DNA of 64,000 nt from Thauera sp. K11 (GCF_002354895.1 NZ_CP023439.1:2356001-2420000); one strand, 5' to 3'; shown: positions 27,697 through 36,587, counted from the stretch's first letter. Notes: a model not told the origin generated them from the sequence alone. Translations and numbers: made by a program.

Positions 27697-28914
27697 TCAG
27701 TTGACGACGGCCGCCAGCCGAGCGGTTTGATTGTCGACGAGAGCGCGCAGCGGCTCAAGCGACATGTAGCGGCGCTGCAGCTGCCACTCGTCGTTCTGCT
27801 CTAGCAGCAGTGCGCCGACGAGGCGCACCACGGCGGCTTCGTTCGGGAAGATGCCGACGACGTCGGTGCGGCGCTTGATCTCGGCGTTGAGCCGCTCGAG
27901 CGGGTTGGTGCTGTGGATCTGGGCGCGGTGCGGCTTGGGGAAGCCCATGAACGCGAGCACGTCCGCCTCGGCGGTGTCCATCAACTCGGCGAGCTTGGGG
28001 AACTTGGCGCGCAGCTGGTCGGCGACGACGCGCCACTGCGCGCTCGCGGTCTCGAACGTCTCCTGGGCGAACGCGGTGTTGATCGCGGCGAGCACCATCT
28101 GCCGCTGACCCTTGCCGGCGTGCGCGAGCGCGTTCCGCAGGAAGTGCACGCGGCAGCGTTGCCAGGTCGAGCCGAGGACCTTGGCCGCAGCAGCCTTGAG
28201 CCCTTCATGTGCATCCGAGATCACGAGCTTCACGCCGCGCAGGCCGCGCCGGGTCAGCGAGCGCAGGAAGTCGGTCCAGAACGGCTCGGCTTCACTGGGA
28301 CCGACGGCCATGCCGAGCACTTCGCGCACGCCCTCGGTATTCACGGCCACGGCGATTATCACGGCCTTGGAGACGATCCGGCCGGCCTCCCGGCACTTCA
28401 CGTAGGTCGCATCGATCCACAGATACGGCCAGTCGCCTTCGAGCGGCCGATCGAGGAACGCATGCACGCGCTCGTCGATCTCGCTGCACAGCCGGCTGAC
28501 CTGGCTCTTCGAGATCCCGCTCATGCCCATCGCCTTGACCAGCTCGTCGACGGAGCGGGTCGAGACGCCCTGCACGTAGGCTTCCTGGATCACCGCGGCG
28601 AGTGCCTTCTCGGCGGTCCTGCGGGGCTCCAGGAACGGCGGGAAGTAGCTGCCCGAGCGCAGCTTCGGGATCTTCAGGTTCACGGCGCCGGCGCGCGTCG
28701 CCCAGAGCCGCTCGCGATAGCCGTTGCGGCTGTTGGCGCGCTCAGGCGTTCGCTCGCCGTAGGCGGCGTTGCAGAGGTTCTCGACGTCGAACTCCATCAC
28801 GCGCTCGACGACGTGCTGGATCATCTGCTTGAGGAGGTCGGCGTCGGCGCCCTTCTCGACGAGGTCGGCGAGTGCGATAGTCGGCTTGGTCATCGTGGTG
28901 CTTCCTTCAGTCAA
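27697..28914 (-). CDS. IS256-family transposase
   Basis: DDE-type transposase (mutator/IS256 family), 405 aa as written or 398 aa from the internal ATG at [11 protein letters not shown]. Recognisable segments are [18 protein letters not shown], the catalytic Asp region [28 protein letters not shown] and, near the end, [20 protein letters not shown] carrying the Glu. The gene looks intact, so the element may be active. It interrupts the traD remnant on its left. Confidence 0.95.
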   Translation of the reverse strand: MTEGSTTMTKPTIALADLVEKGADADLLKQMIQHVVERVMEFDVENLCNAAYGERTPERANSRNGYRERLWATRAGAVNLKIPKLRSGSYFPPFLEPRRTAEKALAAVIQEAYVQGVSTRSVDELVKAMGMSGISKSQVSRLCSEIDERVHAFLDRPLEGDWPYLWIDATYVKCREAGRIVSKAVIIAVAVNTEGVREVLGMAVGPSEAEPFWTDFLRSLTRRGLRGVKLVISDAHEGLKAAAAKVLGSTWQRCRVHFLRNALAHAGKGQRQMVLAAINTAFAQETFETASAQWRVVADQLRAKFPKLAELMDTAEADVLAFMGFPKPHRAQIHSTNPLERLNAEIKRRTDVVGIFPNEAAVVRLVGALLLEQNDEWQLQRRYMSLEPLRALVDNQTARLAAVVN

Positions 28915-28972
28915 GGCAAGGTGTGGTAACCCGACCTTAACCGAGAACCCACGATGGCCGCTGATCGCGCCC

Positions 28973-29011
28973 GCCGTGCCGGCCGGGGGCTACGCCCCCG
29001 GCCGGCACGGC
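28973..29011. repeat. perfect 18-bp stem hairpin inside the IS256 element
   Basis: GCCGTGCCGGCCGGGGGC and its exact complement are separated by TAC. It lies between the transposase gene start and the right IS end. In several IS families such strong stems upstream of the transposase limit impinging transcription; that role here is inference. Confidence 0.75.
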
Positions 29012-29051
29012 GAATCAGCCGGCTCCTGCTCGTACACCACTTCCCGGGACG

Positions 29052-29348
29052 TCAGCCGCCCCCCCCCCAGTCCGCTCGCGCGGGCACCAGAGCCGGCCAC
29101 ATCTCCTGAAACCCGGCGGCCGAGTAGGCCTGGAGATACGCGTCAGGCATTGGCGACGAAGCGCCTGCACTGCCGTAGCCGATCTTGCGAGACCGTAGCG
29201 GCATCAACCGAGCAGCCTCTGCTGCAACTTCTGCCGCGCGCTGCCCCAGCACCGCTGCGCCAACCGCGTCGTCACTACGCGGCGCCAGCCAGTAGTGACG
29301 ACGCGCACGCTGCCCCAGCGCACATGCGGTTTGTTGGGGCTGACGCAA
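29052..29348 (-). CDS. possible small protein of unknown function
   Basis: A 98-codon open frame that I do not recognise. It ends in Gly-rich sequence at the right end of the IS256 element, so its natural 3' end has probably been lost. The central part (RSRKIGYGSAGASSPMPDAY) does not look like a random shadow, but the frame also spans the inverted repeat at 29265-29305, which argues against a real gene. Confidence 0.3.
   Translation of the reverse strand: MRQPQQTACALGQRARRHYWLAPRSDDAVGAAVLGQRAAEVAAEAARLMPLRSRKIGYGSAGASSPMPDAYLQAYSAAGFQEMWPALVPARADWGGGG
29265..29305. repeat. perfect 14-bp inverted repeat near the integrase gene
   Basis: CGCGTCGTCACTAC and its exact complement are separated by 13 bases. 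Related GTGACG units follow at about 29350 and 29363. It lies 420 bases upstream of an integrase gene. It may be a recombination site, an origin of transfer or a binding site; the sequence alone does not decide. Confidence 0.6.
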
Positions 29349-29727
29349 GTGACGACCCCACGTGACGGCCTCCCTGGCGCGTCAAAGCCTCGGACCGTGC
29401 AACGCGGTCCGCACTCTGCCCGCTCCCCGCGGGCCACATCAGCCAGAGCGCCGCCCGGCGCACCCCGAGCCCTGGGGCAAGGGCTCGCCCGACGGATCGA
29501 CTTCCCGCAGGAAGCGCCATCGGTGCCAACGCCGCGTGCCGCGGCAGCAAGCAATGACTCGGCACGAAACGGGAGTGGTGTCCCGTGTCCCTCGCGGTTC
29601 CCGCAGCGCTTCGGCGCCCGGGACGGACAGAAACACTGACCAGACTGAACGAACACCAGCGACAACGAACGATGGCGATCGAGGGGCAACCGCCAGGACG
29701 AGGAACGATGCCGTCAGCAGCAACCGA

Positions 29728-30594
29728 ATGCGCAACCTGAACTACGAGCTGAAGCAGCTGTGCCGACGCAACCGCGACGGCAGCTTCGCGACGCAGCGCG
29801 ACCGCGAGCGCGTGCTCGACCTGGTGGCCAGTCAGCTGCACGACATGGGCTACCGGCACATGGCCGCGGAGAGCCTCAAGCCCAAGCACGTCGAGCGCCT
29901 GGTCGAGCGCTGGCAGGCGGAAGGCCTGGCCGTCGGCACGATCAAGAACCGGATGGCGGAGCTGCGATGGTGGGCCGAGAAGATCGGCAAGCAGAACGTG
30001 ATCGCGCGCGACAACGACCACTACGGCATCGGCAACCGGCAGTACGTCACCAACGTCAGCAAGGCGCGCGACCTGAACGGCGGCGAGCTGGCGAGGATCA
30101 CCGACCCCTATACGGCGATGTCCCTGCGGCTGCAGGCGGCCTTCGGGCTGCGGCGGGGCGAGTCGATCAAGATCCGGCCGGAGTGGGCCGATCGCGGCGA
30201 CAGACTGGCGCTCAAGGACACGTGGACCAAGGGCGGACGGGCGCGCGAGATCCCGATTCGCAACGCAGAGCAGCGCCAGGTGCTCGACGAGGCCAAGGCG
30301 CTCGCCGGCAGGGGCAGCCTCATCCCGGCGGAGCGCAGCTACGTCGAGCAGCTACGGCGCTTCGAGTATCAATGCGCGGCGGCCCGCGTGCACCGCATCC
30401 ACGGCCGCCGCCACCAGTACGCACAGACCCGCTACCGCGAGCTGACTGGGTGGCCGGCACCAGCAGCCGGCGGACCGCGGTCGCGAGACCTCACGCCCTC
30501 GCAGCGCGAGCTCGACCGCGAAGCCCGGCTCACCATCAGCGAAGAGCTGGGCCACGAGCGCGAGCAGATCACCGCGGTGTATCTCGGCCGGTAA
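29728..30594 (+). CDS. tyrosine recombinase (integrase)
   Basis: Site-specific DNA recombinase of 288 aa. The N-terminal part (MRNLNYELKQLCRRNRDGSF) is the core-binding type seen in ICE-borne 'integrase domain' proteins. Catalytic residues are Arg in FGLRRGES, the His-x-x-Arg region HGRRHQYAQTRY, His in EELGHEREQITAVY and the nucleophile Tyr in AVYLGR. The ATG at 29728 is chosen because the open frame upstream is low-complexity and not homologous. It lies 1.7 kb from the right att-like repeat, but whether it acts there is not known. Confidence 0.8.
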   Translation: MRNLNYELKQLCRRNRDGSFATQRDRERVLDLVASQLHDMGYRHMAAESLKPKHVERLVERWQAEGLAVGTIKNRMAELRWWAEKIGKQNVIARDNDHYGIGNRQYVTNVSKARDLNGGELARITDPYTAMSLRLQAAFGLRRGESIKIRPEWADRGDRLALKDTWTKGGRAREIPIRNAEQRQVLDEAKALAGRGSLIPAERSYVEQLRRFEYQCAAARVHRIHGRRHQYAQTRYRELTGWPAPAAGGPRSRDLTPSQRELDREARLTISEELGHEREQITAVYLGR

Positions 30595-30759
30595 GCCTTC
30601 CGCCGGCACGAAGCGGCCGATCAGTCGGGCCCAACCGTCAGCATTGCTGACAGAAAAGAAAGCGCCCGGGCAACCGTGAGGCTGCGCCGGGCGAAGGGGA
30701 GAGATCTCGATCAGGGGCTGGCGTCCCGAAGCGCTGCCGTCGGCAGCACTTCGGTCGGC
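30595..30759. other. intergenic region with GC hairpin
   Basis: Convergent gap between the integrase and the DUF932 remnant. A CGCCCGG / CCGGGCG stem at about 30664-30693 with a 15-base loop could terminate transcription, but no T-tract follows. Confidence 0.4.
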
Positions 30760-31405
30760 TCAGGCGGCGTGGGCCACCTCCTTCCAGTCGCCGGGGGCCA
30801 GCTCGATGAGCTTACCGCCGAGCGCCTCGAGCTCCGTGGCACGGTCGTAGTCGTCAACGTCTTGCGAGAAGTGCGTGACGGCGTTGACCAGGCCGTAGGC
30901 GCTCAAGTCGCCTTCGACGATGAGGTGCCGAAGCACGCCGGCACGCTCGGTGTCGTTGAGCGTGTAGCGGTCGGCCAGCACCTCGACGGACTTCACCGGA
31001 TCGCCGGTCAGACGGATGTCGCGCGTCTTCTGCAACTTCTGCGCGACCTGCCGGAACGTCGCTTCGGAGACTGCCGCCTCGACCACGTCGCGCGCCTTCA
31101 GAAAGAAGGCCCGATCGTCGGCGGCGAGGGTGTCGTCCCTGAACACCTGGGTCGACTCCGCTTCCGTCGTCAGCGCACGCCCGACGTGCGTCTTGCGCAG
31201 CGCGTGGTCCGACGCGATCAGACCGTTCCTGCACACCAGCCGGAAGATCAATGGCTGCACCGACAGCGTGCCGCAGCCGACCTCCGAGTTGGTGATGACG
31301 ATCCCGGCCTGCACGACGTCGCCGGGGGCGACATCGAACTCGACGCGGGGCGTCACGACCTTCAGGTACATCTTCGTCTCGGTCAGCTCGACCGATTCGA
31401 AGCGG
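30760..31405 (-). pseudogene. DUF932-family protein, 5' truncated
   Basis: The 3' part of a DUF932 gene (phage/plasmid-type protein of unknown activity, common on ICEs). The preserved 215 codons include VAPGDVVQAGIVITNSEVGCG, SVQPLIFRLVCRNGLI and the end IELAPGDWKEVAHAA. Similarity stops abruptly at SPRFESVELTETK, where an IS1380 transposase fragment reads in the opposite direction. No promoter or start is left, so it is probably not expressed. It is part of the remains of the first ICE. Confidence 0.75.
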
Positions 31406-31890
31406 GGACTGTCACCTGCCGCTGTACATCTTCTGCGGCGAGCATCTGCTGTGCGCAAAGCTGAGGCGCGCGAGCATCGACGCGAGTGCCGGGGCGCGAG
31501 AGGAGATCGAGCGGATCGTGACGGTGCTCCGTGCGCGCTGGCCGGAGGTTGCGATCGTGCTGCGTGCCGACTCGGGCTTTGCGCGCGACGAGCTGATGAC
31601 GTGGTGTGAGAAAAACGCGGTGGATTACGTGTTCGGACTGGCCCGCAACGCGCGTCTGCGGCGGGCGATTGGGCGGCAGTTGCGCGAGGCGAAGCAGGCC
31701 TCGCAGCGCAGTCACCGGCCGGCGCGGCGGTTCCGCGACCTGACGTACCGCACACGGCACAGCTGGAGCCGCCGGCGGCGGGTGGTGGCCAAGGCCGAGC
31801 ACACCGGCGACAAGGCCAACCCGCGCTTCGTCGTGACCTCGCTGTCGAAGGCGCAGTGGCCGGTGCGTGAACGGTACGACGACGTCGGCT
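31400..31890 (+). pseudogene. IS1380-family transposase fragment
   Basis: An internal piece of an IS1380 transposase. It opens with LPLYIFCGEHLLCAKLRR, continues through VLRADSGFARDELMTWCE and GLARNARLRRAIG, and ends after TSLSKAQWPVRERYDD. Both the N-terminal part and the C-terminal third are missing. It is joined directly to the broken DUF932 gene on its left. The frame stays open further right but no longer resembles the family. Confidence 0.85.
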
Positions 31891-32282
31891 CCACCGGTCG
31901 TTCGGAATGGCATGTCAGGAGCGCGCGAAAGGCCGGAGATGGCCGGGTCTTGCCCGCCATCTGGCTCGCCCGTGCGGCCGCTGTCAACGCAGTGCGGGCA
32001 TTCAATACGCAGTGGCCGACGGCGCCTTACGGCTCGGGAATGAGCGGTCGCCAGGGCCGGCGATCTCCGACGCTCTCGCCGGCTGGATCGAGGCCCGGAG
32101 AACTCGCCGTTGATGATGAGGTTCCACAAATCAACGACAGGCGAGTCGTCGCATCCCCTGCCCTTTCATTCCCTTGCTGGGGCCGAGCGACGCACGGTTG
32201 CACCTCATTGCCAGGGAGCGCGGAGATTTGCCGTCATCGCGTCAAATCCGTCCATCGCCCGGAAACACGCATCGATGCTGGA
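31891..32282. other. region without recognised gene
   Basis: Between the IS1380 fragment and the right att-like repeat I find only short unsupported frames. The composition falls from GC-rich to more balanced toward the repeat. Confidence 0.4.
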
Positions 32283-32836
32283 CTTCGCAATCAAGATTTA
32301 CCGTCAACTCGAAAGTCGACCTGACGGTAAATGTCTGCCGGGAACTCGACGTGATCTTTTTACCGTCAGATTTACCGTCAGGTTGCAGGGCATCCCAGCG
32401 ATAGATCTCGATAGACCTCGACAGACATTTACGCCTTGAATCAATGCATTGCGTCCCGTTTCCGATAGTTCTCGATAGACCCCGATCGATCGAGACCTAC
32501 TCCCACTCAATCATCAACAGCTTCGCTAAGTCGTTGTCTGGCTTGATGCTCAGCTCGTAGCGCCCGAGTTTTACCGTCATCCTTACCGTCATTTTGACTG
32601 GGATCCCCAAGCGCAGCATTCACCATCAATCGACATCTATCGAGGACAGTCGGCGCTTCCACGATGGCCAGCTTTCGAGATCTATCGAGGTCTATCGCGT
32701 CCTCGCATGCGTTCCCCGAAGGCGTGAGCAGACCCCTTGCTCCTCGTGAAGAGATCAAGACGGCGCCGGCATCAAACGCCTTAGGTTGTTGTCGCATCGA
32801 GCCTTTAGGGCAGATTTTTTACCGTCACTGCGTTTC
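32283..32836 (+). repeat. att-like direct repeat, right copy
   Basis: Second copy of the 19060-19610 repeat, clearly diverged, so not a recent duplication. The identical 18-bp core TCCCACTCAATCATCAAC is at 32501-32518. TTACCGTCA 9-mers lie at 32298, 32360, 32372, 32571, 32583 and 32819, two of them as pairs 12 bases apart, matching the left copy. TCGATAG motifs precede the core and CTATCGA motifs follow it. On the minus strand the core is the end of a short frame finishing IEWE-stop, like the end of GuaA. It marks the outer end of the second ICE. Confidence 0.7.
32497..32580 (-). other. possible 27-codon frame across the att core
   Basis: From the ATG at 32580 (itself part of a TTACCGTCA unit) a small frame reads MTVKLGRYELSIKPDNDL and ends LMIEWE-stop at 32497. 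In the left copy the equivalent end reads KPINDLPKPLMIEWE-stop at 19271, but its upstream part is frameshifted. The ending resembles the C-terminus of GMP synthetase (GuaA), a frequent ICE integration site. It may be a retained target-gene tail rather than a gene. Confidence 0.3.
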
Positions 32837-32948
32837 CGTACGAACGCAGCGCCACTGGCGATTGTCCTTCAGCTTCCCACGCATCAGCAGGCCAAGGCAA
32901 CTTCCGTCCGCGTTGAAGTGACAGCACGACTGCGTACTGCTCAAAGCA

Positions 32949-35246
32949 CTACTCGCGACTCGCAACATTCTGGGAATCCGCCAACTGCAGAGTGCGACCT
33001 CCACGCGTCGCGGTCCGCACATCCCACACAGCCTCCGTCTCAATGACCTCGGCGAAGCGTTCCGCGCTGAAGCCGTCGGGGTACAGACTCCAGCCGGACT
33101 CGCTTGCATCTGCTTCACGCGCCTCGTCGACTCCGTAGCTCCCGGAAAGCAGTCCTGCAGGATCGTTCAGCAGGTGACGATCGTCGCGAAGCGCGATAAG
33201 CAGCTCTTCGACGGAGACCTTCAGGAAGCCGCCGAACCGTTGGTGGTCGCATTCGATGCATGTGTCGGCGATCCACGCGTGTTGTCGGGTCGGAATCAGC
33301 CACTCGGACAACCCCAGCACCGCGCGAAACCCAGGATCCGAGGCGATGGCCACCGATACCGCTTCGACCTTGCGGCGAAGCTGCTGTCCGGCTTTGCGAA
33401 GCGTTGTGGTCGCATGCAACCACGCGTCCCGCTGAGATCGCCGCATGAACGTCGACTTCACCTCGATGACGAACAAATGCCCGCCGAGCACGGCGATCAG
33501 ATCCACCTCGCCGGCGTCATCCGGGCCGCGCGGCGGCACCCAATTGAGCAGCGTCCTGAACCCGCGCTTCTCGAGCAGCCTGGCGAGCCCGGCTTCGATC
33601 CGCTGCGCCTCGTCGCGAGCCTGCCCGCGGCGAGCGCCGAGCCGCCTCAGGTTGTTGATCGCCGCGGTGCTGTTGTTCTGCATCCCGACGACCCACGGCA
33701 GCTGCACCAGCGTCGCCCCGAACTTGAGGACGGGCCGCTCGAACAGGTGGGGCTGAAGGCCGGGCTCATTGCGCTGAAGCCGCTCTGCCGTCGCGACCAT
33801 GTCGTAGGTCCAGAAGTCCAGGATCGCGGATGCCATCCTTGGATTGCCCGCGGGCTCCGACTTCGTGACCGTCCAGCCGGTAATGTTGGACACCTTCGAG
33901 TCTCGGCTCGACCAGGTGAGTGGCATTCGGTTCTGGAGCCCTTCGCGCAGCCCGTCCATGGTCAGACGCTGCAGCGCTGCGACCCAGTCCCCCGATGCAT
34001 CAAAGCGCTCTGCAAAGGCTGCCAGGAAGTCCTGCTGGAAGAACACCGACATCAGGTTGAGCGACAGCAGCGCCCGGAAGAGATCGACCGTATCTCCGGA
34101 ATCGCACGTCACTTCGTCGGCGACACCGTATGCCTCACGCAGTCGAAGCTGCGCTTGCAGCGCCCGCAGCCATGCCAGCCGGTTTGCCTCAGCGCTTTCC
34201 GGTCGACCGATCTTCCATGTAGTGGGATCGGCGGCGACCTGCTCGACGTAAGTGTCAAGGGCACGGTGGAACCAATAGCCATGCAGGCGCTCGAGCTTCA
34301 GTCCGTCGCGTTGCCACGCGGCCCGCGCCGCCGGATCGACCTCGACGATCTCAAGCCGATTGCCCCGCCGCTCGAACCGAATGCCATCGTCGTAGCTGAA
34401 CGCGTCGGAGGACCTGGAGATGAACTCGTTCAACTCGATCTGCGCGTCCATGAGCGCGTGAAAGGCGCGCAGGTTCCGAAGGGCTTCGCCCGCGCTCGCC
34501 GTGCCGGATTCGAAGAGGATCGGTCGAAGATGCCGCGCGAGCGACCTCCCGATGTTGTCGTCCGTCAGCTTTAGGGATGAGGTGCCGGCCTCTGCGAGCT
34601 TCCACGCGAGCAGATCGCCGAGTGCATCCCAGGTGACCTGGACATCAGCCCCAGAGGACGGTGCGGGCGCCTTTACGTTGAAGTCCTTTGGAACGAGCAC
34701 TTCGAAGGCGTAGAGGCTGGCGTATAGCAAGAGCTCGAAGACCGACAACGCCGCGAGCTGCGCCTTCTGTGCTTCCAGCGCCGCGACCCGTTCGCGGTGC
34801 GCCCCGGTAAACACGTCGAGCACACCGCACAACTCGGCCACCGCTTCGCATTCGGACGCCGCCTCGTCCACCTCGGATCGTCGTGGAGAGTGCGGGTTCA
34901 GAACGAGCCCGGAATGCCTGACCGCGCGTATCAACGCCTCGGGCGCCTCGCGCGCGACCCGCGTCACCAATCGATCGGCAGTGACAGGCTCCTGCCCGAG
35001 GTACCGCGCCAGGGCGAGCGACATCGCTTCGGCGCCCCACGCGTCGGGAGGGCAGCCTTTCACAACGTCGCTAGACCAGAAGAGGCTGTCGCGCTCCTTC
35101 TTTGTGAGCTTCCTCTTGCCAACGGGTAACGGCTTTCCGTCGAGGTAGGCGGTCCCGACTCGCTCGACGGCGATCCGCTGCGAAACACCGTCGCCGATCA
35201 AGCGAACGAACAGGTCGTCGTAGTAATTCGTCGCGCGCTGAACCAT
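32949..35246 (-). CDS. large protein with C-terminal PD-(D/E)XK nuclease-like domain
   Basis: A 765-aa protein that I cannot name. Residues about 575-600 read GEVDLIAVLGGHLFVIEVKS, the Asp...Glu-x-Lys core of the restriction-endonuclease fold, followed by helices with RKAGQQLRRKV. The first 550 residues are helical, without recognised motifs or membrane spans. It is the last gene of a minus-strand series starting with an XRE regulator and ietAS, 38 bases after the preceding gene, so probably part of that operon. A nuclease effector role is inference. Its 3' end lies 112 bases inside the att-like repeat. Confidence 0.75.
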   Translation of the reverse strand: MVQRATNYYDDLFVRLIGDGVSQRIAVERVGTAYLDGKPLPVGKRKLTKKERDSLFWSSDVVKGCPPDAWGAEAMSLALARYLGQEPVTADRLVTRVAREAPEALIRAVRHSGLVLNPHSPRRSEVDEAASECEAVAELCGVLDVFTGAHRERVAALEAQKAQLAALSVFELLLYASLYAFEVLVPKDFNVKAPAPSSGADVQVTWDALGDLLAWKLAEAGTSSLKLTDDNIGRSLARHLRPILFESGTASAGEALRNLRAFHALMDAQIELNEFISRSSDAFSYDDGIRFERRGNRLEIVEVDPAARAAWQRDGLKLERLHGYWFHRALDTYVEQVAADPTTWKIGRPESAEANRLAWLRALQAQLRLREAYGVADEVTCDSGDTVDLFRALLSLNLMSVFFQQDFLAAFAERFDASGDWVAALQRLTMDGLREGLQNRMPLTWSSRDSKVSNITGWTVTKSEPAGNPRMASAILDFWTYDMVATAERLQRNEPGLQPHLFERPVLKFGATLVQLPWVVGMQNNSTAAINNLRRLGARRGQARDEAQRIEAGLARLLEKRGFRTLLNWVPPRGPDDAGEVDLIAVLGGHLFVIEVKSTFMRRSQRDAWLHATTTLRKAGQQLRRKVEAVSVAIASDPGFRAVLGLSEWLIPTRQHAWIADTCIECDHQRFGGFLKVSVEELLIALRDDRHLLNDPAGLLSGSYGVDEAREADASESGWSLYPDGFSAERFAEVIETEAVWDVRTATRGGRTLQLADSQNVASRE

Positions 35247-35284
35247 GATCGGATAACCGGCATCGGCGATTCAGTGAGAGACGA

Positions 35285-36583
35285 TCATGGGGTCGTCGCT
35301 TCTTCTTTGCCGGGCTTCTCGAAGTTGGCGGGCACGCGCTGGAAGTACTTCTTCAGTGCCCAGCCAGTGCGATGCTCCTGGTAGAGCCAGTGGTAGTACT
35401 CGAACTCGATCCACTTGCCGCGTTCCGAGATCGGCCGGACCACCTCTCGTGGCAGCAACTTGCCCTGAACAGCCGACCCGTGCTCCGGCTTGGACCGAAC
35501 TAGGGCCACGCGATCCAAAACGACGAATCGCTCCTCCTGCCGTTTGGCTTCTTGCACCAAGGCCCTCTCCACCAACTTCGTGAGGGCATCGATCGTCTTT
35601 CGCTGCGCCTCCAGATTGGTGCCAAGCGCCTCGATCCTCTCGGTCTGCCCTGCGAGTGTTCTATCGGTCGCTGCCTGCCAGCGTGAAGAGCTGAGCTCTT
35701 GGTAGAGCGGGATCAGTACTGCCAGGATGAAACCCAATAGTGCCATCAACTCCAAGGTCTTGCGGCTGAGACCGAGCCCGTCTTCTTGCTGAACGAACTG
35801 GACGATGACTGAGCCATCGGCGTTGATGCCCATGGCGGCGAGCTGCGCCTTGATGCCCTCCGGCCCCAGCACCTTGGCAAGCGTGGCAGCAGACGCTGCA
35901 TCGATGACAGGCAACGACAGCCTGCCCAATCGCTCCTGCAGCGCCTGCAACGCGCCAATCGAGTCGAGCAGGGGTTGAGGAACGATCCAGCGCTTGTTGG
36001 CCTCCTCGAAGCTCTTCATGAGCTGCCCGATGCCACTACTGACCGAGGCATCCGCAAGGATCTTCCGGGTGCTCTCGATCGAGCCCTCGATGTCCGCGTG
36101 CATGGCCTTCAGCACGGCACTGGATCCTGTGGCCTGCTCGATTAGCTTGGCAAACTGCTCCGAGGCGGCAAGCGGCTTTGCGAGGTCCTCCAGCATCCGC
36201 TGGATCGCACTGTCCTTCAGAAGCGAACTGCGAATGTCCTGAAGGGGTTCGAGCATTCTTCTGATGCTCTCTTGTTCGGTCCTCTGGACTTCCTGCCATC
36301 GCTTTGCCATCTGGACAGCCAGCGAATTCTCAGGAATGAGCAGCTTCATCTGTTCTGGCAAGGAGTAGGCCTGCAGCTCCTTTGCCTGCTTACTCATCTG
36401 GGCCGCAAGAGACGTGTCTCCCACCAGCTTCTTCATCTGCTCTGCGAGGCTGTGGCTTTGGGCCATGGCCGCCATCCAAGAGGCGCGCTCCAGTTCCATT
36501 CTGCGGAGTTCACTGGACACACTGCCGCCCAACAAGCTACCTATCTTGTCGAGTTCCAAGGTCTTCAGGGCGTCGCTCGGCAC
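35285..36583 (-). CDS. membrane-anchored coiled-coil protein with SH3-like C-terminus, ietAS-linked
   Basis: Unknown protein, 432 aa from a GTG at 36583, four bases after the ietS stop. An ATG-initiated longer frame exists but overlaps ietS extensively. The N-terminal 250 residues are helical with heptad-like Leu/Gln/Ala repeats (SLAEQMKKLV, SLAAQMSKQ, SLPEQMKLL, SLAVQMAKR repeat a similar unit). One transmembrane segment follows (MALLGFILAVLIPLY), a second coiled coil, and a C-terminal SH3-like segment ending HRTGWALKKYFQRV. The tight spacing suggests joint expression with ietAS, perhaps as a membrane partner. Confidence 0.75.
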   Translation of the reverse strand: MPSDALKTLELDKIGSLLGGSVSSELRRMELERASWMAAMAQSHSLAEQMKKLVGDTSLAAQMSKQAKELQAYSLPEQMKLLIPENSLAVQMAKRWQEVQRTEQESIRRMLEPLQDIRSSLLKDSAIQRMLEDLAKPLAASEQFAKLIEQATGSSAVLKAMHADIEGSIESTRKILADASVSSGIGQLMKSFEEANKRWIVPQPLLDSIGALQALQERLGRLSLPVIDAASAATLAKVLGPEGIKAQLAAMGINADGSVIVQFVQQEDGLGLSRKTLELMALLGFILAVLIPLYQELSSSRWQAATDRTLAGQTERIEALGTNLEAQRKTIDALTKLVERALVQEAKRQEERFVVLDRVALVRSKPEHGSAVQGKLLPREVVRPISERGKWIEFEYYHWLYQEHRTGWALKKYFQRVPANFEKPGKEEATTP

Positions 36584-36587
36584 AATT

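Larger units (their letters stand above)
27640..29055 (-). mobile_element. IS256-family insertion sequence
   Basis: The element carries one IS256-type transposase gene between imperfect inverted ends. The clearest shared stretch is GTGGTGTACGAG (27655-27666, and its complement at 29029-29040), preceded on both sides by GTCCCGG-like bases. The exact outer ends are uncertain by about 15 bases. No 8-base target duplication is visible: the left flank is traD, the right flank is unrelated. Confidence 0.8.

Noticed and set aside
31907..32113. Small plus-strand frame of 68 codons
   Set aside because: No similarity, no ribosome binding site and placed in decayed IS/ICE debris.
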